Below, one piece after another: positions 54,128 through 63,846 of a DNA stretch of 64,000 bases. Below the pieces are notes generated by a model. That model saw nothing but the letters and a program-made list of their open reading frames with translations, did no database searches and was not told the origin of the DNA. This stretch comes from Endozoicomonas sp. SCSIO W0465. GTDB taxonomy: Bacteria > Pseudomonadota > Gammaproteobacteria > Pseudomonadales > Endozoicomonadaceae. The stretch spans positions 2,086,001-2,150,000 of the forward strand of contig NZ_CP092417.1 of the NCBI RefSeq assembly GCF_023716865.1. Reading direction: 5' to 3'. The translations under genes were made by a program, and so were the position numbers. Each line of letters starts with the position of its first letter. Position 1 is the stretch's first letter.

Positions 54128-55681
54128 TTATTGATAGCAAATAGCGCCACGAATATTTTCGTGATCATCATGCAAGGGACCTGTCGTTTGTTTTAACTGT
54201 GGCTCCAATGGCATCAGGTCTTTGCCTGACTGGAGGATTGATCGGACATTTTTTAACCGATAACCCCCGATGTTCCTGGCATGGGCGCAGGCGTTGTTGA
54301 GTCGTTCAGTTCCATATTCCCGCTGCAGGTTTAGCAGCCCCAATGAAGCTCGATAGGCTTGTTCAGGATGCTCCTTGCTATCCAGCAGTGATTGAATAAA
54401 ACAATAGACTTCCTGACCAATGTCGTTAGCCCAGTTAAGTAAACGCTCAGGCGTCCAATCCTGATGGTGACGATGTCGTTCCGGCATATGAACTGCTAAC
54501 GTCGTAAATCCACGTGTGTGCTTGCGAGCGTGGCTGGCCACCACTTTACCGTTAGCGTAGATCGTGACGCAGTGCTCAGTCGCCTGTACTTCTACTTCCT
54601 GCCTGGCAAGCTGATGGGGAACCGAGTAGGCGTGCCCCTTGCAGATAATATGATAATCCACATTCACCCGGGCCTTGATAAACTCAGCGAACACAAAAGA
54701 TTGCTTCGGCAGTGGCTTGAGGGCTGGTTCATCCAGTTGTTCAAACGCACTACGTCGCGTTCCTGGCAACTGCTTAAAGGGCTTCAGGTTCAGTTCGATT
54801 AACAGCTCACGTATCCGCAGGTTCAGCTCTGCCAGGGTAAAGAACATTTCATGACGAAGCCTGGCCAGTATCCACCGCTCCACTACCTGTACACCGACTT
54901 CTGCTTTGGCCTTGTCTTTGGGTTTGTAGGGGCGTGCCGGAATGACTGCCACCTGGTAGTGACAAGCCAGGTGCTGGTATGATGGGTTGAGATCCGGCTC
55001 GTACCGACAGGCTTTGATAACTGCGCACTTTGGGTTGTCTGGCACAACAATTTCTGGCACCCCACCAAAGAACTCAAAGGCCCGTTCATGAGACCCCAGC
55101 CAGTCCTCTGTTTTTTGTGACAGAGTCGCTTCAGCGTAGGTATAGTTGGACGCTCCCAGCACTGCCACAAATATCTGGGCATTGTGGGCAATTTCGCCGG
55201 TGTCCGGGTTGATGATTGGCATGGTTGGCCCGGCATAATCAACAAATAACTTTTCACCTGCATTGTGCAGCTGTCGCATAGATCGCTTTTGACAACCACG
55301 CCACTGATTGTAACGGTGACAGTACTGGGCATAGCTGTAGGCATTGAGGGGGTGGGCCTGACAGTATTCTTCCCAGAGTCGTTGTTTGGTCACTTCCTTG
55401 CGCTTCAGTTCCTGATGCACCTCAGCCCAGTCAGGATCAATCAACCCTTTTCGATTGGCTATCGAGGCATCGGGAAACAGCGCCTGAATAAGCTCAGGCT
55501 CAGATATATCCTCTGCCAGGGGCCAGCTTAATTCCGATTCCTGAAAGGCCTTAACGTAGTTGGATACCGTCCCCACACTGACCCGTACACTGCGGGAAAT
55601 TTGTCGGAAGCTGAGTTGGCTGCCAAACCGCATCCGGAGTATTTCTAGTAGCTTACGCATGGTAATCCTGTTTTCTGTCAT
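54128..55681 (-). CDS. istA: IS21 transposase IstA
   Basis: 517 residues from the ATG at 55681 (MTENRITMRKLLEILRMRFG). The helix-turn-helix region is QLSFRQISRSVRVSVGTVSN; the DDE core has KLFVDYAGPTMPI near 140, GGVPEIVVPDNPKCAV near 205 and the glutamate of KDKAKAEVGVQVVERWI near 260. A C-terminal Mu-type barrel follows. Frame intact. Confidence 0.93.
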   Translation of the reverse strand: MTENRITMRKLLEILRMRFGSQLSFRQISRSVRVSVGTVSNYVKAFQESELSWPLAEDISEPELIQALFPDASIANRKGLIDPDWAEVHQELKRKEVTKQRLWEEYCQAHPLNAYSYAQYCHRYNQWRGCQKRSMRQLHNAGEKLFVDYAGPTMPIINPDTGEIAHNAQIFVAVLGASNYTYAEATLSQKTEDWLGSHERAFEFFGGVPEIVVPDNPKCAVIKACRYEPDLNPSYQHLACHYQVAVIPARPYKPKDKAKAEVGVQVVERWILARLRHEMFFTLAELNLRIRELLIELNLKPFKQLPGTRRSAFEQLDEPALKPLPKQSFVFAEFIKARVNVDYHIICKGHAYSVPHQLARQEVEVQATEHCVTIYANGKVVASHARKHTRGFTTLAVHMPERHRHHQDWTPERLLNWANDIGQEVYCFIQSLLDSKEHPEQAYRASLGLLNLQREYGTERLNNACAHARNIGGYRLKNVRSILQSGKDLMPLEPQLKQTTGPLHDDHENIRGAICYQ

Positions 55682-56164
55682 GGCCGGTTCCCTCTCTTGG
55701 TACAGATAAGAACGGCCAAAGTTATGGAAAATCAATGCATAAGAAGATATTTGTTAGCTGTATTAGACCGGTTTATGGTCTGTTGAACAGCGTTTCTGGA
55801 AGCTTGAACGGTGATTCTGGAAATCATCAAAAAGTGTTCAAAAGAAACCAGAATAGGTGTTCAAGTGTTACCAGAATGGGTGTTCAAGTGTTACCAGAAT
55901 GAGTGTTCAAGAGTTACCAGAATATGCACCCACTCTATAATGAATCAAGTCTGGCGAAGGGGAGTGCGAATTCCACAGGGTTACCTTCTGGTAGTGATCA
56001 CACAACACCATCAAGCTCTTTCTATTCAGGTCGGCACGTATCAAGACAGGAATCCATTGGGAACAGCCTCCCAACCATCGATAATTATGAGCCCCCTAAA
56101 GAAAAAGTATCTTTAAAGAGAAATGTTTCTCACATTGAAGATGCAGTACAGGATAAAAAATTAA

Positions 56165-57196
56165 GGCTCTTTTCCAATTCCAGACTGCTATGTAACCAGC
56201 AAGTTGACTAAGGGCTGAAGAAGACTTTTGCCTCTTCGGCCAATATTATGCAAAAACTCAAAAAAGCCAAGGTAAAGGGGTAAAGCCTCTTGGGATATTC
56301 CCCTGTGAGGCCTTAGCCACGAGCGTAGAAGTGACCAAAACCCCTCCATAGTATTAACATGCACCTCGTAAATACCGTCTTTGTCATCATCACGAGCATA
56401 CTCACCTTTGCCGTGACAGACCGTTTTATGTCTGAAGCCCCAGCTTTCAAGGTCATCATAGATGTTGTATTCATCGGTATAAATCTGGCTCTGTGGGGCT
56501 ACGTGTTTCTTGATAAATGGTTCGATTGTCGCCTTCTTAACGTTCGACAGCATGTTGATAATGACCTGACCTCCCCTTTGAATCATTCCCAATACCGGCG
56601 GTTTGTCTTTTTCAAGAGTCCCACGGCCCGGAGCGCCTTTAAGCCTTCTTTTTCTCGGTGGACGATCCAGATTTTTTTAATGCTTCAGGGTGTCCCTTGT
56701 GACCAGCTACAATGTAGACCTCGTCGAATTCAACTTCGCCATCAAGAATCACTTCAGGCTTTCGGTCAACAACACCATTTCGTAAGACTGTGGTCATATG
56801 GTGTGCATCACTGACACACAGATCAAGTTCCTGAGCTATCTGGCTGTTGGAGACGTTCAGCCCCATTAAATAGAGACAGGCAATCCAGACTTTGAGTGGT
56901 CGGTGGTGTCCTGCGAAAACCGTATTTGTCAGGTCATCGAAGTAGCGCTTACAGGACTTACAGTAATAGTGCTGGCACTCTACCTGCACATTGTCGTGTC
57001 CATTCTTTTTGACATTCTCAGAATCACAGTGCGGACAGAGAACAGTGCCATCTGGCCAGCGGTTCTCACGGATCATCTCAAAGCAGGTGTCATTACTGAT
57101 GATATCTGAGATTCGGCCTATATTCATGGTCAATGCTGGCGATGGCTAATTATATCCACCAAGGATAGTTCAGCAGTTCGGAATTCGAAAAGAGCC
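56165..57196 (-). mobile_element. IS1595-family element inside gene F
   Basis: About 1032 bp with ends GGCTCTTTTCCAATTCCAGA and the matching inverted end GAATTCGAAAAGAGCC. Perfect 8-bp target duplication AAAATTAA at 56157-56164 and 57197-57204. Its removal restores KLKRIRP in gene F. Confidence 0.93.
56188..57133 (-). pseudogene. IS1595-family transposase, frameshifted
   Basis: The N-terminal frame (57133 to about 56639) has a zinc ribbon (CPHCDSENVKKNGH...CKSCKRYF) and GEVEFDEVYIVAGHKG with the first aspartate; it stops after STEKKKA. The second frame (about 56640 to 56188) continues RRLKGAPGRGTLEKDKPP, IYTDEYNIYDDLESW and VHVNTMEGFWSLLRSWLRPH with the later catalytic positions. The shift is at an A-rich run (GAAAAAGAAGG) and could be a mutation or a programmed +1/-2 slip. 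Confidence 0.78.
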
Positions 57197-57532
57197 AAAA
57201 TTAAAAAGAATACGACCAGATCGTGAAAATGAATACCAACAAGATTCATTGGTAGCGACTTTAGATCAATTAAAGGGCCTTTGCCAGGAACGCAAAATCA
57301 CCGTCAAACCAACGCTGGATAAGCTGGTTAATTCTTGCCCGAAAGAGTCGAAAGTCCAACTGATATCCAAGCTTGGTCTTTATTTTAGTAGTGTGGAAAG
57401 CACAGTTAAAAACACGTGTACGATTACCAGCATGCTCTTGAAGGACAAAGGAATCACAAGAACAAAGAAAAACATTGACGACTTTCTAAGTATTGAAGAC
57501 CGTGATGTACAAGCAATAGCATGTTATCCATT

Positions 57533-59140
57533 GGGTGAAAGTCTCATATTGATCACACCCACAGGCCTTGAGCTACAGCAAACAGACGTAACACCAAATT
57601 TTTCAAACTGAATGGAGAGCAGCCAAACACAGCTATGATTCTAACAGCAAACAAAGAGTCAACTGTGAGAGGCCGCTCCGATGGAAGTATGTCAGCCACT
57701 AACCAAAGTCGCCAATGATTCCTGTCCTGCTATTGACCAACTGCAGCAAAAACTGACCCTCCTTCGTCAGTCCAATAATCCAATCCAGCATTTTGAGGAT
57801 CATGAAAACGAGATTCACTCCCTCTTTATTCAGGCGGAGCGAGAAATACTGGCAGAAGAACTGCAAAAATTAGACATCAATAAAGCCTCTGTCGAAGTGA
57901 ATGGGGTCGTGTATCACCAGGCATTACGCAGCTATCAAACCTACCAGTCAGCAGCAGGACCTGTCCGGGTATTGCGCAGCCTCTACCGCAATGCCGGGGA
58001 TAAGTGCATTGTCCCTTTAGAGCTCAAGGCTGGCGTTGTAGAAGGCTACTGGTTACCAAAGGCTGCGAAGCAAGCAGCATGGATGGTTGCCCAGTTGCCG
58101 CCCGCGGACGTAAAAAGCTTACTCGATCTAATGGGGAATATGTCACCCTCAACCAGCTCTCTGGCACGTCTTCCCAAAAAACTCAACGAACAATGGGAGC
58201 AGCACCTTGACCCTTTCGAGACCCTTCTCGCGGAGAATCTCACAGTACCGCCTGACGCGGTGACGGTAGCTGCTTCCCTTGACGGTGTGATGCTACCAAT
58301 GAAAGACGGCAAGCGTCAGGAGAAACGTGAAAAGAGTGTTGCTGATGGCAAACGTACCCGAGGGCCAGCAGGTTGTCAGGAGGCCAGTTGTGGAACACTG
58401 TCGTTTTACGATGACCAGGGAGATCGCCTCTCTACGATCAGGATGGGACGAATGCCTGAAAGCAAGAAAGCGACATTGAAAAAATCCCTTTCAAACCTTC
58501 TGGATAAGGTGCTTCAGCAAAAGCCAAATCTGACTCTGGTCAAAGTGGCAGATGGAGCCCGGGACAATTGGACATACTTCACCAAAGAGCTACCGGAGGG
58601 AGAAGAAATTGTTGATTATTACCATGCGGCAGAACACCTGAAGAAGGCATTTGACCTGGCTTACGGTGAAAATAGCGCGAAGTCCAAAGAGAAATTCAGC
58701 ACCTACCGACATATCCTGAAGGAGGAGCCGGGTGGGGTTGAAAAAATAATCAAGGCACTGGCTTACCAGCATAGCAAGCATCCCCGCCGATCGAAATTAA
58801 AGACAGAGTTAAAGTACTTCAGAAAAAACCGGTTACGGATGAATTATGCAGAACACCTGTCGCGCAACCTGCCCATAGGCTCAGGGGTCATTGAGGCGTC
58901 CTGTAAAACGCTGGTTACACAGCGAATGAAGTGTTCGGGAATGCGTTGGCGGTGTCCCGGGGGGCAAGGCATTCTGACACTCAGGTCACTAATTCAAAGT
59001 GGTTGGTTCGACTGTGGCTGGATGCTGCTGTCGGTAACGTACCGGGCCAAGGTAAATATGGTCAGTGATAATGTGATTCCATTTTCATCAGGGAAGGGTG
59101 ATATTGAACGTTAGTACTCATCAATATGAGACTTTCACCC
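57533..59140 (+). mobile_element. ISKra4-like element between cap and repeats of gene F
   Basis: 1608 bp with inverted ends GGGTGAAAGTCTCATATTGA / CAATATGAGACTTTCACCC and a perfect 8-bp target duplication TATCCATT at 57525-57532 and 59141-59148. Confidence 0.93.
57681..59114 (+). CDS. ISKra4-family-like transposase
   Basis: 477 residues. The catalytic core shows TVAASLDGVMLPMKDGKR near 195, VKVADGARDNWTYF near 290 and IGSGVIEASCKTLVTQRMK near 400, where an E follows the SGVIE motif characteristic of ISKra4 enzymes. YYHAAEHLKKAFDLAYG near 320 is another family patch. Frame intact; family assignment from memory of these motifs. Confidence 0.8.
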   Translation: MEVCQPLTKVANDSCPAIDQLQQKLTLLRQSNNPIQHFEDHENEIHSLFIQAEREILAEELQKLDINKASVEVNGVVYHQALRSYQTYQSAAGPVRVLRSLYRNAGDKCIVPLELKAGVVEGYWLPKAAKQAAWMVAQLPPADVKSLLDLMGNMSPSTSSLARLPKKLNEQWEQHLDPFETLLAENLTVPPDAVTVAASLDGVMLPMKDGKRQEKREKSVADGKRTRGPAGCQEASCGTLSFYDDQGDRLSTIRMGRMPESKKATLKKSLSNLLDKVLQQKPNLTLVKVADGARDNWTYFTKELPEGEEIVDYYHAAEHLKKAFDLAYGENSAKSKEKFSTYRHILKEEPGGVEKIIKALAYQHSKHPRRSKLKTELKYFRKNRLRMNYAEHLSRNLPIGSGVIEASCKTLVTQRMKCSGMRWRCPGGQGILTLRSLIQSGWFDCGWMLLSVTYRAKVNMVSDNVIPFSSGKGDIER

Positions 59141-59152
59141 TATCCATTTATT

Positions 59153-60520
59153 AAATCCATTTCTTCCATCTGTAATGGTAAAGGCTTTCCCAAAGCCGGA
59201 GACTTGGACAGGCTGCTGAAGCTACCGAGCCTCCAGAAGGATGGCCAGCTTGACCGGCAACTGCTGAGCTCCATTTCTTCCATCTGTCATGGTAAAGGCT
59301 TTCCCAAAGCCGAGGATGTGGACACGCTGCTGAAGTTACCGAGCCTCCAGAAGGATGGCCAGCTTGACCGGCAACTGCTGAGCTCCATTTCTTCCATCTG
59401 TAATGGTAAAGGTTTTCCCAAAGTCGGGGACGTGGACACGCTGCTGAAGCTACCAAGCCTCCAGAAGGATGGCCAGCTTGACCGGCAACTGCTGAGCGCC
59501 ATTTCTTCCATGATGAAAAGCCGGGGCTTTCCCAAAGCCGGGGACGTGGATACGCTGCTGAAGCTACCGAGCCTCCAGAAGAATGGCCAGCTTGACCGGC
59601 AACTGCTGAGCTCCATTTCTTCCATCTGTAATGGTAAAGGCTTTCCCAACGCCGGGGACTTGGACACGCTGCTGAAGCTACCGAGCCTCCAGAAGGATGG
59701 CCAGCCTGACCGGCAACTGCTGAGCTCCATTTCTTCCATCTGTAATGGTAAAGGCTTTCCCAAAGCCGGGGACGTGGACACGCTGCTGAAGCTACCGAGC
59801 CTCCAGAAGGATGGCCAGTTTGACCGGCAACTGCTGGGCTCCATTTCTTCCATGATGGGTCGCCGGGGCTTTCCCAAAGCCGGGGACGTTGACACGCTGC
59901 TGAAGCTACCGAGCCTCCAGAAGGATGGCCAGCTTGACCGGCAACTGCTGGGCTCCATTTCTTCCATGATGGGTCGCCGGGGCTTTCCCAAAGCCGGGGA
60001 CGTGGACACGCTGCTGAAGCTACCAAGCCTCCAGAAGGATGGCCAGCTTGACCGGCATCTGCTGAGCTCCATTTCTTCCATCTGTAATGGTAAAGGCTTT
60101 CCCAAAGCTGGGGACGTGGACACGCTGCTGAAGCTACCAAGCCTCCAGAAGGATGGCCAGCTTGACCGGCAACTGCTGAGCTCCATTTCTTCCATGATGA
60201 GTAGCCGGGGCTTTCCCAAAGCCGGGGACGTGGACACGCTGCTGAAGCTACCGAGCCTTCAGAAGAATGGCCAGTTTGACCGGCAACTGCTGAGCTGCAT
60301 TTCTTCCATGATGCGTAGCCGGGGCTTTCCCAAGGCCGGGGACGTGGACACGCTGCTGAAGCTACCGAGCCTTCAGAAGGATGGCCAGCTTGACCGGCAA
60401 CTGCTGAGCTGCATTTCTTCCATCTGTCATGGTAAAGGCTTTCCCAAAGCCGGGGACGTGGACACGCTGCTGAAGCTACCAAGTCTCCAGAAGGATGGCC
60501 AGCTTGACCGGCAACTGCTG
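59153..60520 (+). repeat. Twelve 114-bp coding repeats of gene F
   Basis: Units run from shortly after the ISKra4-like element to the half repeat, period 114 bp, 12 x 114 = 1368 bp. Two adjacent units carry the rare MMGRR window, probably from a local duplication. Confidence 0.93.
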
Positions 60521-60861
60521 AGATCCATTTCTTCCATCTGTAATGGTAAAGGCTTTCCGAACGAGAATTTAGTTTCACAAATTATAGAATCTATAGGTCT
60601 CAAGAATCTGGAACTACCAGAATATATTGATGAACTCCTTTCATCAGAGAATTTTGATTTCGATGAAAACTTTTGGGATTCACTTTCAATAGATGAAATA
60701 CTCTGACTCTTATCAAAAATCATCTGTCTGGATATAACTTGAACAGCGAATACCTGTAGTTGATCCCTGCGGAACATCGGTGGCAGCAATGGGTATGGAT
60801 TTTTCCGCCGATGACTTTCGAGGCTGTTTTCGCCGCTTTCTGGTTTCTCGTTGGGTTTTTT

Positions 60862-61125
60862 AACCTACTGCTTTAGCAAGGTGTCTGAACTGGCCCCATC
60901 GTTACCCTCAGGAGCGGATAGATCTCCATCAGAGCTGCCGGTGTCATCATCGGGAGGTTTGGTGCTCGGTTTGATGTCAGGCTTTGCTGGCAGTTTTTTT
61001 AGATGACGAATCTCGGCTTCAAGCAATTCTACCTGTTCTTTAAGCTGAGTGATCGGCTCTTGCTGCTGAGTGATGAATCTTCATAGATCTTCAGGTTGTA
61101 GCTGCTGGTGTTCTGAAAAAGCCAT
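60862..61125 (-). pseudogene. Antisense coiled-coil ORF fragment, spacer F-G
   Basis: Same remnant as in the other spacers; here an in-frame stop (PEDL then TGA, near 61085) interrupts it within the first 15 codons. The spacer is exactly 616 bp, as are C-D and G-H. Confidence 0.45.
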
Positions 61126-61183
61126 GCTGAGAGGATAGACGACTGACCGAAGTTATCCTGCTTCCAGCGTTTTTTGAGAACTT

Positions 61184-61322
61184 ACTGGTAAAAACACCGG
61201 ATAAAATCTGACCATCGCTGCCGTCATAGCCTGAGTTGTGACGGTAATTCGATAATTAATGAACTAAAAGGCTGTTTCCTGTGTCTGAGCTGGCACGGTT
61301 TAATAAATAAAGTTTATAAATA
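61184..61322 (+). promoter_or_regulatory. Conserved upstream block, copy G
   Basis: Same block ahead of gene G, essentially identical to that of gene H at 63708-63846. Confidence 0.55.
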
Positions 61323-63230
61323 ATGATCCCACTCTATAATGAATCAAGTCTGGCGACGGGGAGTGCGAATTCCACAGGATTACCTTCTGGTAGTGATCAC
61401 ACAACACCATCAATACCGTCAAGCTCTTTCTATTCAGGTCGGCACGTATCAAGACAAGAACCCATTGGGAACAGCCTCCCAACCATCGATAATTATGAGC
61501 CCCCTAAAGAAAAAGTATCTTTAAAGAGAAATGTTTCTCACATTGAAGATGCAGTACAGGATGAAAAATTAAAAAGAAAACGACCGGATTGTGAAAATGA
61601 GTATCAACAAGATTCATTGATAACGACTTTAGATCAATTAAAGAGCCTTTGCCAGGAACGCAAAATCACCGTCAAACCAACGCTGGACAAGCTGGTTAAT
61701 TCTTGCCCGAATGAGTCGAAAGTCCAACTGGTATCCAAGCTTGGCATCTATTTTAGTAGTGTGGAAAGAACAGTTAAAAACACGGGCACGATTACCAGCA
61801 TGCTCTTGAAGTGCGAAGGAAGCCCAAGAACAAAGAAAAACATTAACGAGTTTCTGAGTATTGAAGACCGTGATGTACAAACAATAGCATGTTATCCATT
61901 TATTACATCCATTTCTTCCATCTGTAATGGTAAAGGCTTTCCCAAAGCCGGGGACTTGGACATGCTGCTAAAGCTACCGAGCCTCCAGAAGGATGGCCAG
62001 CTTGACCGGCAACTGCTGAGCTCCATTTCTTCCATGATGAGTGGCCGGGGCTTTCCCAAAGCCGGGGACGTGGACACGCTGCTGAAGCTACCGAGCCTCC
62101 AAAAGGATGGCCAGCTTGACCGGCAACTGCTGAGTTCCATTTCTTCCATCTGTAATGGTAAAGGCTTTCCCAAAGCCGGGGACGTGGACACGCTGCTGAA
62201 GCTACCGAGCCTCCAGAAGGATGACCAGCTGGACCGGCAACTGCTGAGCTCCATTTCTTCCATGATGAAAAGCCGGGGCTTTCCCAAAGCCGGGGACGTG
62301 GAAACGCTGCTGAAGCTACCGAGCCTCCAGAAGGATGGCCAGCTTGACCGGCAACTGCTGAGTTCCATTTCTTCTATCTGTAATGGTAAAGGCATTCCCA
62401 AAGCCGGGGATGTGGACATGCTGCTGAGGTTACCTGGCCTCCAGAAGGATGGCCAGCTTGACCGGCAACTGCTGAGCTCTATTTCTTCCATCTGTAATGG
62501 TAAAGGCTTTCCCAAAGCCGAGGACGTGGACACGCTGCTGAAGCTACCAAGCCTCCAGAAGGATGGCCAGCTTGACCGGCATCTGCTGAGCTCCATTTCT
62601 TCCATCTGTAATGGTAAAGGCTTTCCCAAAGCTGGGGACGTGGACACGCTGCTGAAGCTACCAAGCCTCCAGAAGGATGGCCAGCTTGACCGGCAACTGC
62701 TGAGCTCCATTTCTTCCATGATGAGTAGCCGGGGCTTTCCCAAAGCCGGGGACGTGGACACGCTGCTGAAGCTACCGAGCCTTCAGAAGAATGGCCAGTT
62801 TGACCGGCAACTGCTGAGCTGCATTTCTTCCATGATGAAAAGCCGGGGCTTTCCCAAAGCCGGGGACGTGGATACGCTGCTGAAGCTACCGAGCCTCCAG
62901 AAGGATGGCCAGCTTGACCGGCAACTGCTGAGCTGCATTTCTTCCATCTGTCATGGTAAAGGCTTTCCCAAAGCCGGGGACGTGGACACGCTGCTGAAGC
63001 TACCAAGTCTCCAGAAGGATGGCCAGCTTGACCGGCAACTGCTGAGATCCATTTCTTCCATCTGTAATGGTAAAGGCTTTCCGAACGAGAATTTAGTTTC
63101 ACAAATTATAGAATCTATAGGTCTCAAGAATCTGGAACTACCAGAATATATTGATGAACTCCTTTCATCAGAGAATTTTGATTTCGATGAAAACTTTTGG
63201 GATTCACTTTCAATAGATGAAATACTCTGA
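61323..63230 (+). CDS. TALE-like modular repeat protein G (10.5 repeats)
   Basis: 635 residues, the shortest intact member. KLKRKRPDCE cluster; tail DFDENFWDSLSIDEIL. Window order: CN, MSG, CN, MKS, CN, CN, CN, MSS, MKS, CH, then CN. Repeats 6 to the end, and the spacer after the gene, are nearly identical to the end of gene F, differing in the window of repeat 9 (MMKSR in G, MMRSR in F). It has GIPKAG in repeat 5. Intact frame. Confidence 0.87.
   Translation: MIPLYNESSLATGSANSTGLPSGSDHTTPSIPSSSFYSGRHVSRQEPIGNSLPTIDNYEPPKEKVSLKRNVSHIEDAVQDEKLKRKRPDCENEYQQDSLITTLDQLKSLCQERKITVKPTLDKLVNSCPNESKVQLVSKLGIYFSSVERTVKNTGTITSMLLKCEGSPRTKKNINEFLSIEDRDVQTIACYPFITSISSICNGKGFPKAGDLDMLLKLPSLQKDGQLDRQLLSSISSMMSGRGFPKAGDVDTLLKLPSLQKDGQLDRQLLSSISSICNGKGFPKAGDVDTLLKLPSLQKDDQLDRQLLSSISSMMKSRGFPKAGDVETLLKLPSLQKDGQLDRQLLSSISSICNGKGIPKAGDVDMLLRLPGLQKDGQLDRQLLSSISSICNGKGFPKAEDVDTLLKLPSLQKDGQLDRHLLSSISSICNGKGFPKAGDVDTLLKLPSLQKDGQLDRQLLSSISSMMSSRGFPKAGDVDTLLKLPSLQKNGQFDRQLLSCISSMMKSRGFPKAGDVDTLLKLPSLQKDGQLDRQLLSCISSICHGKGFPKAGDVDTLLKLPSLQKDGQLDRQLLRSISSICNGKGFPNENLVSQIIESIGLKNLELPEYIDELLSSENFDFDENFWDSLSIDEIL
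61908..63047 (+). repeat. Ten 114-bp coding repeats of gene G
   Basis: Exact 114-bp period, 1140 bp. The half repeat starts at 63048. Confidence 0.97.
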
Positions 63231-63385
63231 CTCTTATCAAAAATCATCTGTCTGGATATAACTTGAACAGCGAATACCTGTAGTTGATCCCTGCGGAACA
63301 TCGGTGGCAGCAATGGGTATGGATTTTTCCGCCGATGACTTTCGAGGCTGTTTTCGCCGCTTTCTGGTTTCTCGTTGGGTTTTTT

Positions 63386-63649
63386 AACCTACTGCTTTAG
63401 CAAGGTGTCTGAACTGGCCCCATCGTTACCCTCAGGAGCGGATAGATCTCCATCAGAGCTGCCGGTGTCATCATCGGGAGGTTTGGTGCTCGGTTTGATG
63501 TCAGGCTTTGCTGGCAGTTTTTTTAGATGACGAATCTCGGCTTCAAGCAATTCTACCTGTTCTTTAAGCTGAGTGATCGGCTCTTGCTGCTGAGTGATGA
63601 ATCTTCATAGATCTTCAGGTTGTAGCTGCTGGTGTTCTGAAAAAGCCAT
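63386..63649 (-). pseudogene. Antisense coiled-coil ORF fragment, spacer G-H
   Basis: Near-identical copy of 60862-61125, offset by 2524 bp, with the same premature stop. Confidence 0.45.
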
Positions 63650-63707
63650 GCTGAGAGGATAGACGACTGACCGAAGTTATCCTGCTTCCAGCGTTTTTTG
63701 AGAACTT

Positions 63708-63846
63708 ACTGGTAAAAACACCGGATAAAATCTGACCATCGCTGCCGTCATAGCCTGAGTTGTGACGGTAATTCGATAATTAATGAACTAAAAGGCTGTT
63801 TCCTGTGTCTGAGCTGGCACGGTTTAATAAATAAAGTTTATAAATA
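63708..63846 (+). promoter_or_regulatory. Conserved upstream block, copy H
   Basis: Same block as copy G, directly before the ATG of the last, incomplete gene. Confidence 0.55.

Larger units (their letters stand above)
53280..55928 (-). mobile_element. IS21-family element in the start of gene F
   Basis: 2649 bp beginning TGCGTATTCTGGTTAACTTG and ending ACCAGAATATGCA, with the 5-bp target duplication CCCAC (53275-53279, 55929-55933). Near the right end, CAGAATNNGTGTTCAAG-like units are repeated four to five times (55840-55925), the multiple end repeats typical of IS21. Encodes istA and istB. Confidence 0.93.
53270..60706 (+). pseudogene. TALE-like repeat gene F, split by three insertions
   Basis: ATG at 53270, then ATCCCAC and an IS21 element (53280-55928); coding resumes at 55934 and runs to 56164, where an IS1595-type element (56165-57196) sits; then 57205-57532, followed by an ISKra4-like element (57533-59140); then 59149-60706. 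Joined at the duplicated target sites the frame is open: basic cluster KKLKRIRPDR, N-terminal cap, then 12 repeats plus a half ordered CN, CH, CN, MKS, CN, CN, MGR, MGR, CN, MSS, MRS, CH, then CN, and tail DFDENFWDSLSIDEIL. Three residues are lost near residue 30 (PSSSFY for PSRPSSSFY). The last 526 codons alone remain as one open frame from 59126. Confidence 0.85.
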
